Assembly (NCBI GenBank): GCA_041228285.1 | Contig: CP166133.1 | Location: 1,674,001-1,738,000 of the forward strand | DNA from: Neisseriaceae bacterium CLB008 | Lineage (GTDB): Bacteria; Pseudomonadota; Gammaproteobacteria; Burkholderiales; Neisseriaceae | DNA: 64,000 bases | Direction of reading: 5' to 3' | Shown: piece by piece, positions 33,001 to 41,898 of the stretch | How positions within the stretch are numbered: position 1 is the first letter of the stretch | Layout of the letters: every line of letters starts with the position of its first letter | Notes under the pieces: model-generated | Seen by the model: only the letters and a program-made list of their open reading frames with translations | Told to the model about the DNA's origin: nothing | Database searches by the model: none | Translations under genes and position numbers: made by a program

Positions 33001-35179
33001 CATCCGTTCCGGCCAGGATTTCGCCTTGGGTATTGCTTAGACTGAGGGTTTGGGCCCCGCCATCATGAATGGTGACGCTGTTGGCTGAGCTGATTTGGCC
33101 CTGCTGGTTAGCCAACGCCTGTGTGGCTTTGATGTTGAGGGCTTCATTGGCGCGAATGGCGCCCTGCTGCTGATTGTCGATGCGTGCAAAGGCCAGATCC
33201 AGCTGCTGCGATTCAATGGTGCCGCTGCGGTTGTCTAGCTGCTGGCCCGATAGGTTAAGGCTGCTGCCCGACAGCAGCTCACCATCTTGATTATTGAGGG
33301 TTTGAGCCATCACGCTGAGGGTTTCATTACTGGCGATTTGCCCTTTTTGGCTGTTGTCGAGCACGTCGGCGTTGATTTGGGCCTGTTTACCGACCAATAC
33401 AACGCCTTTCTGATTATTAAATTGTCCGGTGTTCGTGTCAAAGTGGGCAAATGCCGTCATGCGGCCTTGCTGGTTGTGAACGGCGTCAGTATTCACCTTG
33501 ATGTCGTTGGCACTCAGTTCACCGCCACGGTTATCCAGCTGGTCGCCGCTGACGCTGAGCTTATTTAAATGAAGCGTCGCTTGATTGCTCAAACCCTCTT
33601 GAGCGACCAAATCCACGCCACCGCTGCCGCTGATCACGCCGCCCTGATTCACTAGGGTTTGGGCAATGTTGATCTGCCCCGTGGCCAAGGTCACCGGTAC
33701 GGTGGGCGCGGTTTCCACGCCGCCGCCAGCGCTGCCGGTACTCGGTGGCGTGGTGGGCTGATCAATATTCGGGCCGCTCGGCTGCTCTGGGCCAGTGCTT
33801 GGGCCTTCGCCTGAGCCAGGCGTCTCGCCGCCTGTATCTTTAAGCGGCACGGCGCCAATATGGCCTTGATCGGTATTGCTCAATTGTCCGGCTTCAATGA
33901 GCAGCGACTGTTGCCCGGTTTGGATTAATTCGCCGTTAAGATTGCTCAATGTATTGGCGCTAAGATCCAAGCGCCCTGCGCTGAAGGTGCCTTTGTCGTT
34001 AACGATGTCGGTGGCCTGAACGTTTAGTTCTTGGGCGCTGGCCAAGAGGCCTGTATTAGTGAGGTCTTGGGTTTGAATGCTTTGATTGTGCTGCGACGAC
34101 ACGGTGCCGCTGTTGTGAACCGACGTGGCCAGAATGTTCACGTCATCAGTCTTGCCGTTGCTGTTGATCACGCCGCTGTTGCTGAGCTGACCGTCGGCGC
34201 TGAGGCTTACGCCGCCAGCGCTGGCAAATAATTGGCCTTGGTGTTGAATACCGCGGCCGCGATCGGTGCTGACCAAGGTGATTTTACCAGCGTACATGCC
34301 GCCTAAGGCGCCTGTGTCGATGGCGAAGGCTGGCGCGCTTTGATCGGCAGCGGTGGTGCTGATTTGGTCGTTGGCGTCTAAATCATAATGGCCTGCGACC
34401 ACGTCAACGTTTTGGCCCCACACGCCGCCGTTAATGTTGGCGGCGGCGGTTAAAATGCGGGTGTAGTTGGCGTCGCGCACGTCGAGACCTTCGCCGTGAA
34501 TATTCACGGCACCGCCCTGCACGGCATAGCCAGCCACGAGGCCGTCTTTAATGATGGGATTGCCGGTGGTGAGGGTCACCCGCGGGGCGTTGATGAAGCC
34601 GCCGCCGTTAATGCTGAGGCCTGCCTGGTTGGCGATGATGACGTCGGCCTTTTGCCCGGCCACTTCGACATAGCCGTTGAGCTGGCTGGGGTTGCGGCTG
34701 TTGACCTGGTTGACGATGACTTTAGCCGACCCGCCGGCCAGCCAAGGGTTGGCCTGAACCATGCCGCCAAGCTGGGTTTGGGTGTTCTTACGGCTGTTGT
34801 TGAGGATGACGCCTTTTTTATCCACGTCGAACTGCTGATACTGGTTCATCGACACGCCGCCCTTAGTCGGCTTTTGGATATTTACCTGAGGCGTGCCATT
34901 AGCCGAGGGCAAAATCGTCGGGCGCTGATTGCCTGGAGCATTAGGATCGGCCACCACGCGGGCGTCGGCGATGGGGCTGAGAATGACGGCACTGCCCAAC
35001 GCCAACATCAATGAGAACGACAGCAATTTAAAGCCACGTCGTGACGATGTGGTGGTGGCGCCGTTAAAGCCGGTTTCGCCATCGGCCGTGCTCTTGCCTT
35101 CGCGCACGGTGTTCTCCGCCACGACCATCATCTGGCCCCGTTTTTTATTGAAGATGATTTGATAACATTGCTTGTTCAT
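27086..35179 (-). CDS. FhaB/CdiA-like two-partner-secretion exoprotein with hydrolase-like tip
   Basis: A 2697-residue filamentous exoprotein. In order: extended signal region (1-25, NKQCYQIIFNKKRGQMMVVA) and hydrophobic core (50-72); TPS secretion domain (about 95-270, with ANQAGLSINGGGFINAPRV); a Pro/Gly-rich linker (449-494); long haemagglutinin repeats to about 2150; then a Gln/Asp-rich pre-tip region and the tip. No VENN motif is seen. The last 145 residues carry NHSRGGLTA (S2555), HETDFVG (D2613) and YSHSSYF (H2646), an order that fits an alpha/beta-hydrolase triad. AT-rich codon use starts near 28300 and continues to the end. GGGGA precedes the start. It is secreted by the FhaC partner just upstream. 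Adhesin or contact-dependent inhibitor are the alternatives; the paired lipoprotein and tip cassettes favour the latter. Confidence 0.9.
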   Translation of the reverse strand: MNKQCYQIIFNKKRGQMMVVAENTVREGKSTADGETGFNGATTTSSRRGFKLLSFSLMLALGSAVILSPIADARVVADPNAPGNQRPTILPSANGTPQVNIQKPTKGGVSMNQYQQFDVDKKGVILNNSRKNTQTQLGGMVQANPWLAGGSAKVIVNQVNSRNPSQLNGYVEVAGQKADVIIANQAGLSINGGGFINAPRVTLTTGNPIIKDGLVAGYAVQGGAVNIHGEGLDVRDANYTRILTAAANINGGVWGQNVDVVAGHYDLDANDQISTTAADQSAPAFAIDTGALGGMYAGKITLVSTDRGRGIQHQGQLFASAGGVSLSADGQLSNSGVINSNGKTDDVNILATSVHNSGTVSSQHNQSIQTQDLTNTGLLASAQELNVQATDIVNDKGTFSAGRLDLSANTLSNLNGELIQTGQQSLLIEAGQLSNTDQGHIGAVPLKDTGGETPGSGEGPSTGPEQPSGPNIDQPTTPPSTGSAGGGVETAPTVPVTLATGQINIAQTLVNQGGVISGSGGVDLVAQEGLSNQATLHLNKLSVSGDQLDNRGGELSANDIKVNTDAVHNQQGRMTAFAHFDTNTGQFNNQKGVVLVGKQAQINADVLDNSQKGQIASNETLSVMAQTLNNQDGELLSGSSLNLSGQQLDNRSGTIESQQLDLAFARIDNQQQGAIRANEALNIKATQALANQQGQISSANSVTIHDGGAQTLSLSNTQGEILAGTDAHIQAKFLSGDGMVAAGQDLSIGLKDDFVAQTDIEANRNLSISTEGRLINQASIQSGAEIQIDAKNVDNQASGIIQAENHTQLNVAENLSNRGLINSNGLTLLQVGQKLDNVGTGKVYGDHVAIAAHTVHNREEAVAGVTTAATIAARERLDIGAQHIINQEHALLFSGDSMHLGGSLDANHQATGSANLIENKSATIESLGDMAIAAVKLVNSNEHFSTETVLVKGPTNVFLISPEGDANKYDGSNFQWQNWSRAGRYVWKNSPSVGTGTILGKTPILRLGEESCSNPLDESTCVPIPGSEYAADNPAWAYFNLTAPAGEPAEPNLVAPIAPTMLKPIAPEVPAGESCDGSSSAACVAYAQALSKYEADLAVYTEVNQAYAQQKAAYDLAINAYHDALETWYDQNEAQFDALDEAIERYNGQFNQQFTRWTQYEIVRREYEDQVKTSDPGRIVSGGNMTLSGSVINDKSTIIAGKTMIGGLDNIQNIDATGEYIITDEGTSQYTRSRWRGGFKRYHQRKWDGKQKYADEQRQTITLSVANKQENASYVSDSHNQRPTDVGSVNSINGVGAQNGAPNVINSTQPNTRLPNSSLYSINPNGQDYLVETDPRFTNGKQWLGSDYMLKMMGANPDNMHKRLGDGYYEQRLVNEQVAQLTGNRYLGGYENDEAQFKALMNSGATFAQAHNLAPGVSLSKEMVAQLTSDMVWLETQTVTLADGRTQSVLVPKLYVVARSGDLSHGGTLIAANDMQLNVSGDLDNSGTIAGRNITALNAQNINNIGGRIQGAQVQLQAKEDINVVGGSVIGQKSLALDAGRDLNVITTTSSTEQQGGGFNGSRTSIDRVAGLYVTEDAGILLAQSGRDINLAAANVSNSGAEGQTYLLAGNDLNVGTVTTGRQESTVQDAKNYRIQNNSQEVGSNLNSQGDMTLQAQGQVTVTASDLNSEAGALSILGVKGVTIQSGLATDEFAEGRYHKDSGALSSKSREVRYTDDNTQAVSSNVTGASVQIHSDQDVNIKGSNVVADQKLTLSAGQNISIEAAEETNRNSQFHESKKSGLMSSGGVGFTIGKNQLSTDSQNTNLTHQGSMVGSLGGDVTMVAGEAYRQIGSTVSAQQGDVTIMAKQVDIVAAEDRYSSDFVQKQKQSGLTVALSAPAISAAMQAKDTIDSSKKVGQSKNTRVNAMAAANTAMDGYKSVGAAKDAISNGMSANNVSVSITYGSSKSEQSTKVAGTEAAGSTIYAGGNVNIVAAGADKASNINIVGSEVAGGMSTNLLADNEVNILAAEQTHTERSDNKSSGWNAGVAISYGSNGPAFGVTAGGNKGKGYGDGDEVSYVNSHVGSSTGQTSIVSGGATNIIGGQVIGKGVAIDAAELNIESLQDTATFKGKQQDISGQVTVGYGASASGSFSKSKINADYASVNEQSGILAGDDGYQINVKGNTDLKGGLITSTQLAQDQARNQLTTGTLTSSDIQNHADYEGSSFGISGGGSIGGGKGPKEVGGMNLAQVGQNTSTTDLKTGETSASGALSGSKSIGFGADSGHDKSTTYSGINTQNINIVDVNGQQLTGKNAEAIIAQIQTSVTTDTAAQNSGHIGNNFDKDKVQKELDLQREVSQAFDQNRQEVKDRLYSAIKDKRDEATALRMANNGFPTDESKRLDAEADALAKNTMYFDLAVGGVWGGLDVSNLVSMGLLTQSDLVYQAATADKKYFLQTCKGPNVDCQYREVLLTDIHPDERTNLITVSNPGILNDLDASLKNASKQNATEINQGGIIVIPNPETGNPVAELMYAAYDKVNNLTGAKFLPLTNSQQANLDLLQWAQINQYVIDTSNHSRGGLTASISSQAFINKGYGVLPINQARFYGTATNVQDYANLLAKNGSGQAYSAVHETDFVGRSPLIALRSKYVTGGNPPTGGIYQPWFYSHSSYFYEMPPEKIIINGKIQENPLYKEYISAWGNDPDASKPKLVKPTVTKGM

Positions 35180-35211
35180 GACTGTCCCCAGCGACTGCGT
35201 TGGTGTTTATT

Positions 35212-37020
35212 TTAAAAAGAATAAGAAAGATTAAACCCATAGGCGATGTTGGCCGTTTGGAAGTACTGCGGCTTCTTGATGGCTTTGCCGGCAAATAAGT
35301 CGTAGTACAGATTGCCAAAGCCGCCGAACTGACCTTTCAGCCCAAACACGCCACCGATGAGATTCTGCCCCAACAGATTCCCAGCCGATGGCCCAGACAC
35401 ATGGCCCATGTCTACGCCTAAGTAGGTTTGATGGCTACCGGCATAAGTCCACGTTAAGGTGTTTTGCCAGGTCCAGCCGCGTTCGGCCATTAAGGTGACT
35501 TCGCCATCAAAGCCGCGCACGCTGTAGCGGCCGCCAATGCTCATCATGTCTTGCGTGAGTAACGGTGTCTTATGCCATTGCGCTCGTACGGCCGTGTCGT
35601 AGCTGAGGTTTTGTTGACCTAGCTGAAACGGCACCAGCAAGGAAGCATCGAGCGTAATGACCTTCATGCGGCTAGTGCCTTCGCCAAACGTTTCCTCAAT
35701 CGCCCGTTCGGCTTCTTTACCGCCGGTGCCGCGCTTGTAGCCTAGGCCCAAATCAAGGGTGTTGCTGCCCAAATAAGCTCTATGATTTAACTGTGCTGTC
35801 CAGCCGGCCACGCGGCGGTTTGAATCGGTGAGCTCGGCATCGTCAATGAAGCTCGTGGAAGTACGCAGCCAGCCTTTAAGGGTGGCGCTGGTTTTATGTT
35901 TGGCGTTGCGAAACAGTAAGCGGGTCATCGACAGATCGGTGTTTTCGCTGGTGCCACTGTAGTTGTAATGGCCATTCACACCCGCAATGGCCTGATCGTA
36001 GCTGTGACGGTTGGCGTTGAAGGCAAACAGCCAGTTGTCGTAAGGCACCGAGTAATGAAACGCGTAGCCGTGGGTGCCACTGCTGTCTTTATTGCCGTGC
36101 TCGTCGACGGCTTTAGAGGCATAGCCGAGGTCTTGGTTGTAGCTGGCGTATAAGAGGTCGCTTAAACCCAGAGGGTTATCAATAGAAACCGTCACGCTGC
36201 CCTGATACTTGCCGGTCGATTTACTGCCAGAATCGTCGACGCTGAAGTTAAGCCGATACGGCACGGTACGCTGCGCCCAGCTCACCACCACATCGCTGGT
36301 ATTGGGATCGTTGGGGTCGTTCGTGGGCACGATTTGAATGTCGGCCTCAGCCGTGGGCACGCGCTTGAGGTTTTCTAAGCCCTGCTCTAGCGCATGCAAA
36401 TTCAGAATATCGCCATCGTTTAGTGGAAAGGCATTGTGTGAGGCCTGAATGCGGCCGACGTGGGTTTGTTCGGGCTGGCTGTCGTCAAACTTAAGGGCGC
36501 CGATGCGCCCAGGAAAGATGGTCAAAACCAAGGTACCGCTGGCCAAATCTTGCGGGGCGGCCAGCACCCTCGTGGTGGTGTAGCCTGCCTCGATGATGTG
36601 GTTTTGGATCAGCGTCATCAGCTGATTCACGCCTTGGGCGCCAAGGCACTGGCCGGCTTTAAAGCTGGTCTTGCGTAAAACCGCCTTTAAAGCAAACTGA
36701 AAGCGCTCTGCTGCTTCCCCATCCAGGACAACAGACTGCACGGCAAAGCAAGGAGATTCATCTTGGGGCAGCTGATAAGACAGCATGGCTGGCGCGGTGA
36801 CCTCATCAGCATTGAGGCGTACGTCGCGTGGCGGCTGAACCTGCTGCTGTAGCTGTTGTTGGCGATCACGGGCCCGCTGCTCTTCTTGAGCTGGGGTGCT
36901 GATGGGGGCACGCAGCACGCTAGGCGTCACGGGTTCTTGCGCCCAAGCAGGCGCTGACAGCATGAGGGCGGCACAAAAACACGACAGGGGTTTAAGGCGG
37001 AAGTTGTATAAAGGGCGCAT
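35212..37020 (-). CDS. FhaC/ShlB-type TpsB outer-membrane transporter
   Basis: The 602-residue protein has a signal peptide (cleavage near SAPAWAQ), a Pro/Gln-rich N-terminal stretch (residues 40-65), POTRA domains (about 85-235: CFAVQSVVLDGEA, GTLVLTIFPGRIG), and a 16-strand barrel. The conserved loop motif is GGRYSVRGFDGE and the C-terminus is GFNLSYSF with terminal Phe. It sits in the outer membrane and exports its TpsA partner, encoded 33 bp downstream on the same strand. Length and motifs match FhaC/HecB/ShlB. Gene order TpsB-TpsA is typical. Confidence 0.95.
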   Translation of the reverse strand: MRPLYNFRLKPLSCFCAALMLSAPAWAQEPVTPSVLRAPISTPAQEEQRARDRQQQLQQQVQPPRDVRLNADEVTAPAMLSYQLPQDESPCFAVQSVVLDGEAAERFQFALKAVLRKTSFKAGQCLGAQGVNQLMTLIQNHIIEAGYTTTRVLAAPQDLASGTLVLTIFPGRIGALKFDDSQPEQTHVGRIQASHNAFPLNDGDILNLHALEQGLENLKRVPTAEADIQIVPTNDPNDPNTSDVVVSWAQRTVPYRLNFSVDDSGSKSTGKYQGSVTVSIDNPLGLSDLLYASYNQDLGYASKAVDEHGNKDSSGTHGYAFHYSVPYDNWLFAFNANRHSYDQAIAGVNGHYNYSGTSENTDLSMTRLLFRNAKHKTSATLKGWLRTSTSFIDDAELTDSNRRVAGWTAQLNHRAYLGSNTLDLGLGYKRGTGGKEAERAIEETFGEGTSRMKVITLDASLLVPFQLGQQNLSYDTAVRAQWHKTPLLTQDMMSIGGRYSVRGFDGEVTLMAERGWTWQNTLTWTYAGSHQTYLGVDMGHVSGPSAGNLLGQNLIGGVFGLKGQFGGFGNLYYDLFAGKAIKKPQYFQTANIAYGFNLSYSF

Positions 37021-37048
37021 AAAATTATTCTATTAACATTTATGCTGT

Positions 37049-37077
37049 ACTATAAACTTCTGGGCAGATGAAGCCAA
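37049..37077 (-). promoter_or_regulatory. Candidate promoter of the tpsB-tpsA operon
   Basis: Minus strand TTGGCT (37077-37072), 17-nt spacer, TATAGT (37054-37049), ending 29 bp before the tpsB start. No other good pair was seen in this AT-rich region. Confidence 0.5.
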
Positions 37078-37205
37078 AGGCAAGATAAGCAATAACCATT
37101 TATTGCCAACATCATATGCCTTTAAATTAAATGATTAGGCTCTCTTATGACTACAATTCAAAATACATATCCATTTATCTTAAAACATTAAGTTTAAATT
37201 GAAAC

Positions 37206-37228
37206 GTCATTTGTCATGACAATATGAC
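37206..37228. promoter_or_regulatory. Nested GTCAT inverted repeats upstream of tpsB
   Basis: GTCAT, GTCAT, ATGAC, ATGAC in order, with the perfect palindrome TTGTCATGACAA at 37211-37222. It lies about 130 bp upstream of the candidate promoter and may be a regulator site. The rest of 37021-37441 is AT-rich with no gene that I can support. Confidence 0.4.
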
Positions 37229-37447
37229 AAACAAGGATTTGATTGGCTAGATATTATATTAGAAGTGTAAAAAAATACGTCCGCCACGAGAAATTGATGT
37301 ATTTATAATCATTAGTTTAATAAAATGACAACCAAAAAAGCATATTGCCTAGTCACCTGAGGCGCAACACAACGCATGATTATGCCAATACTCAGCCCAA
37401 AACCAGCATATCATCCGAAGTAAAAACGCTTTATCCAACAACAATAA

Positions 37448-37483
37448 AGCCCCTGCGCCACACCATCGGTGAGCACAGGGGCT
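37448..37483 (-). terminator. Terminator of adk
   Basis: AGCCCCTG and CAGGGGCT pair around a 20-nt loop that has its own small CACC/GGTG helix; TTTATT follows on the minus strand. Confidence 0.75.
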
Positions 37484-37502
37484 AAGTCTGATTCAGCGGC
37501 GC

Positions 37503-38952
<1,450 letters not shown>

Positions 38953-38956
<4 letters not shown>

Positions 38957-39132
38957 ACCGTCTCCTCAGGGCCAAGCTCACGGGCTTCGGTTTCCAACAT
39001 CATCGGGATGCCGTCTACGATTGGGAAGGCCAAACGGGCGGCTTTACTGATGAGTTCTTGGGTTTCTGGCTTATACACCAAAGGGGCTTTGGTGATGGGG
39101 CAAACCAAAATATCTAAATATTTTTGATCCAT
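38953..39132 (-). CDS. Trm112/YcaR-like small protein
   Basis: The 59-residue protein ([20 protein letters not shown]) is a UPF0434/Trm112-like protein that regularly sits between lpxK and kdsB. It has only the first cysteine of the zinc set (VCPITK) and ends with [19 protein letters not shown]. In other organisms Trm112 domains support methyltransferases; the role of the YcaR form is unclear. ATG 39132 has AGGTGG 9 nt upstream; an upstream GTG would shift the start by four codons. Confidence 0.88.
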
Positions 39133-39147
39133 TGGGTATTCCACCTA

Positions 39148-40209
39148 TTATTCAGAGTAAGGATGAGTCGGTCTGGACGCTGGCGTGGCGTGGGCCTTAA
39201 GGCCCAGCTCGGCACACACAAAGACGGCCAAATTAGGCTCTATTGTAGCACTAACTGGCAACACCCACACCTGTGATAGGGGGATATTTTTCAGCTTCAC
39301 GGCATCTTTTTCAGTCACCACAAAAACGGCATCGGCATCGATAAAGTCACTGGCTTGATACTCGTGATGGTCGGGAAACACCAACGTTTCACGCGGGCTT
39401 AAGCCAAGGGTAGCCAAGGTATTAAAAAACTTCTGCGGCTGGCCAATCCCAGCCACTGCCGTCACCTCTAGTGCCTGCAATTGCGCCACGGTGGCCGTTT
39501 GACTGGGATCGTCTAAACGATAAAAAGCACCGGGCTTAAGCCGCGACACAAAGCGTGGCGCCGTTTTGGGCAGCTGCGCCTCAACCTTGGCCAACGCTTC
39601 GGCCTGGGTCACCACTAGGGCATCAGCTTGGCTGATGCGGCTCATGGGTTCACGCAGCGGGCCTTGCGGCAGCAGGCCGGTATTGGCTAAGCCGTAAGCC
39701 GCGCTGAGCACCACGATTTCAAAGTCGCGCGCTAGGGCGTAATGCTGCAGGCCGTCGTCGGTTAAAATGACGTCTAAATCTGGATGCGCCGCCAACAGGC
39801 ATAGGCCAGCATCGTAGCGCTGGCTGCCCACGGCCACGGGTACACCCGTGCTTTGAGCGATCAACAAAGGCTCGTCGCCATAATCGGCCGCACTGCCGCC
39901 GACCGACACGCAGGCCGTCATGCGGCTGCTGCGCCCATAGCCACGGCTGATCACGCCGACTTTTAAGCCCATGGCTTGAAAATCCCGCACTAAGGCCATG
40001 ACGATGGGGGTTTTGCCCACGCCGCCGACATGAATATTGCCCACCACCACTACGGGTATGGGCAATTTAGCCTGTTTTTGCCAGCCGCATCGGTAGGCCA
40101 GCCGCCGAAATCGGCTCACGCCTGAAAAAATCAAGCTGAGCGGCCACAACAGACAGCTCAGCCCGAAGCTGGGTGCCTGCCAATGCCGCTGAATCTTGCT
40201 GCTCATCAT
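39148..40209 (-). CDS. lpxK: Tetraacyldisaccharide 4'-kinase
   Basis: The 353-residue inner-membrane enzyme phosphorylates the 4' position of the lipid A precursor. The N-terminal hydrophobic helix (SFGLSCLLWPLSLIFSGVSR) anchors it; the P-loop is GNIHVGGVGKTP, followed by VGVISRGYGR, DEPLLIA and ILTDDGLQHYALARD. The ATG overlaps the exbD stop in ATGA. The C-terminal part (FPDHHEYQASDF, VVTEKDAVKL) is also typical. Confidence 0.97.
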   Translation of the reverse strand: MMSSKIQRHWQAPSFGLSCLLWPLSLIFSGVSRFRRLAYRCGWQKQAKLPIPVVVVGNIHVGGVGKTPIVMALVRDFQAMGLKVGVISRGYGRSSRMTACVSVGGSAADYGDEPLLIAQSTGVPVAVGSQRYDAGLCLLAAHPDLDVILTDDGLQHYALARDFEIVVLSAAYGLANTGLLPQGPLREPMSRISQADALVVTQAEALAKVEAQLPKTAPRFVSRLKPGAFYRLDDPSQTATVAQLQALEVTAVAGIGQPQKFFNTLATLGLSPRETLVFPDHHEYQASDFIDADAVFVVTEKDAVKLKNIPLSQVWVLPVSATIEPNLAVFVCAELGLKAHATPASRPTHPYSE

Positions 40210-40634
40210 GGCTTGTGTTTATCCGTTGCAAAACTTAAATCACTGATGCCCACCGCTCGCGCGGCTTCCATCACCTTCACCACCGACTGATGCGAGGCAT
40301 CGGCGTCGGCCTGAATCACCACCAATGGCTCGGCGGCATCGGCTAGGCGTGCTTTTAAAGCCGCCTGAAGCGCGGCCTCATCGCCGCCGTCCACGTCGAT
40401 TTGATCCACCTGCCAGCGCCCATCTTTGGCCACGCCCACCCAGATCGGCTGTTGCGCTGTGTCTTCTGGGTTTTGGGCCACTGCATCAGCAGCGGGCAGT
40501 TTAATGTCTAGTGCGGTGAACCGACTGTAGCTGGTGGTGACCATTAAAAAGATGAGGATCACCAGCAGTACGTCGATGAGTGGAATGAAATTAATTTCCG
40601 GCTCTTCGTATGATCTACGCCGTCTAAAATTCAT
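40206..40634 (-). CDS. exbD: ExbD/TolR-type biopolymer transport protein
   Basis: 142 residues: a short cytoplasmic start (MNFRRRRSYEEPEINFIPLI), one membrane span with the essential Asp in IDVLLVILIFLMV, and a periplasmic domain. Together with ExbB it forms a proton channel that energises TonB-dependent uptake. A TolR role is less likely because the tol genes are absent, but the families are close. It overlaps lpxK and follows exbB by 3 bp. Confidence 0.92.
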   Translation of the reverse strand: MNFRRRRSYEEPEINFIPLIDVLLVILIFLMVTTSYSRFTALDIKLPAADAVAQNPEDTAQQPIWVGVAKDGRWQVDQIDVDGGDEAALQAALKARLADAAEPLVVIQADADASHQSVVKVMEAARAVGISDLSFATDKHKP

Positions 40635-40637
40635 GCC

Positions 40638-41255
40638 CTACCCTTTATTCTGAGGCCGCTCGCCCGAGGCTGAGTCTAGCTGATGCCAAAGTCGGTTAGC
40701 GATGACTTCCATGTCGGTTAGGTAAACCTCCACCTTGGCCCGAAAATGACGGTAAAACATCATGCTGGGAATGGCCACCAGTAGGCCAAACGCTGTATTG
40801 TAGAGCGCCACAGAAATGCCGCGGGCCAGCTGCTGTGGGTCGGTACCGGAAGGCGATTGGGCGGCAAAAATCTCAATCATGCCGATCACCGTCCCTAATA
40901 AGCCTAACAGCGGCGCCATGGCGGCGATCGTGCCTAAGAGGGTGAGGTTTTTTTCCAACACCACCGTTTCGAGGTTGGCTTGATTCACCATATTGTCTTG
41001 GCGAATGGCGCTATGGGCGCCTTCGTCTAGCCAGGCAGCGCTTAAAATACGTCCTAGCGATGAAGCCGACGCTGCTGGCGTCAAGGCATGATCGGGGTGA
41101 GTCGCTTTTTGTTCAAACTCTGGCACGATGCTCAGCGGCATCACCACGCTGCGCCTTAAGGCCACTAAACGATCCAAAATAATCGCCACCGAGGTGACAG
41201 AGGCGGCAATGATCAGCCAAATTGGCCAGCCCGCTTGCTGAATAATCGTCCACAC
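40638..41255 (-). CDS. exbB: ExbB/TolQ/MotA-type proton channel protein
   Basis: I give 205 residues from GTG 41255 (VWTIIQQAGWPIWLIIAASV), which begins right before the first membrane span as in related ExbB proteins. AAAGGG lies 8-9 nt upstream. The open frame continues upstream for 77 more codons, but those look like shadow sequence (no hydrophobic pattern, odd composition). The conserved core is GTIAAMAPLLGLLGTVIGMI and ISVALYNTAFGLLVAIPSMM. It works with ExbD in the inner membrane. Confidence 0.9.
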   Translation of the reverse strand: MWTIIQQAGWPIWLIIAASVTSVAIILDRLVALRRSVVMPLSIVPEFEQKATHPDHALTPAASASSLGRILSAAWLDEGAHSAIRQDNMVNQANLETVVLEKNLTLLGTIAAMAPLLGLLGTVIGMIEIFAAQSPSGTDPQQLARGISVALYNTAFGLLVAIPSMMFYRHFRAKVEVYLTDMEVIANRLWHQLDSASGERPQNKG

Positions 41256-41898
41256 AGGCACACACCCTTTAGGCTTAAAAAGAAATACTTTAAAGGTAAG
41301 GCCTAAGTCTAAGCAAGCCCTTTTGTGCTTTAACCGCCATTTTGACACAGGCCTATGGGCCTCATCGGCGCTCAAACCGAAGCATTTACTGTAACCGACC
41401 AGGCCGCCCAAAGCTTCAGGCCATGCCCCATCAAGGTTAGCATGCAGCTTAAAAATGATTTGCCCTAAACAAGCTGAACGCTGCATCGTTGCCCACTGCG
41501 GGCCAAAATAGTGAATGCGCTTTGCGTTGCCCGACCCGATGATTGTCTACCCTCCAGCGATAGAGGGCCTTAGCGCGCTTGCCTCATCCCATGCTTCGCT
41601 CACTCAATCAGCAGCCCATTCTCATAAACCCTTGTTTTAACAGATTTCCGTAGCGATCAAAACCGCCAATACAACTACAAAAACGAATTTTTTAGTCCAA
41701 AAACCCTAAATTAATTAGCACGATAATTCAAAGGATTAACAAATCTTTACATTAACTGTATTAAAAAATTCTCGCACAGTGATAAAATGCCCGACTTCTC
41801 TGCAAGCTGCGTCTACTGATTCTGCCCGATTCTGGCATTTTTTAACCACATAATAAAACGACAAAAATATTTCCTAAATAGAAGGGAAGAATACCGCA
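41256..41898. other. Intergenic region between divergent exbB and gltP
   Basis: About 640 bp holding two divergent promoters. The right half (41650-41890) is AT-rich, with TAAAAT near 41783 as a possible -10 for gltP. The left half carries a long accidental open frame in phase with exbB. No gene or RNA that I can support. Confidence 0.5.

Noticed and set aside
28841-35162. Many plus-strand open frames of 60-170 codons opposite fhaB
   Set aside because: They are shadows of a repetitive, GC-rich coding strand; no ribosome sites or family patterns.
40638-41486. Longer exbB start giving 282 residues
   Set aside because: The extra 77 residues have no hydrophobic or conserved pattern, and a GTG with a ribosome site begins just before the first membrane span.
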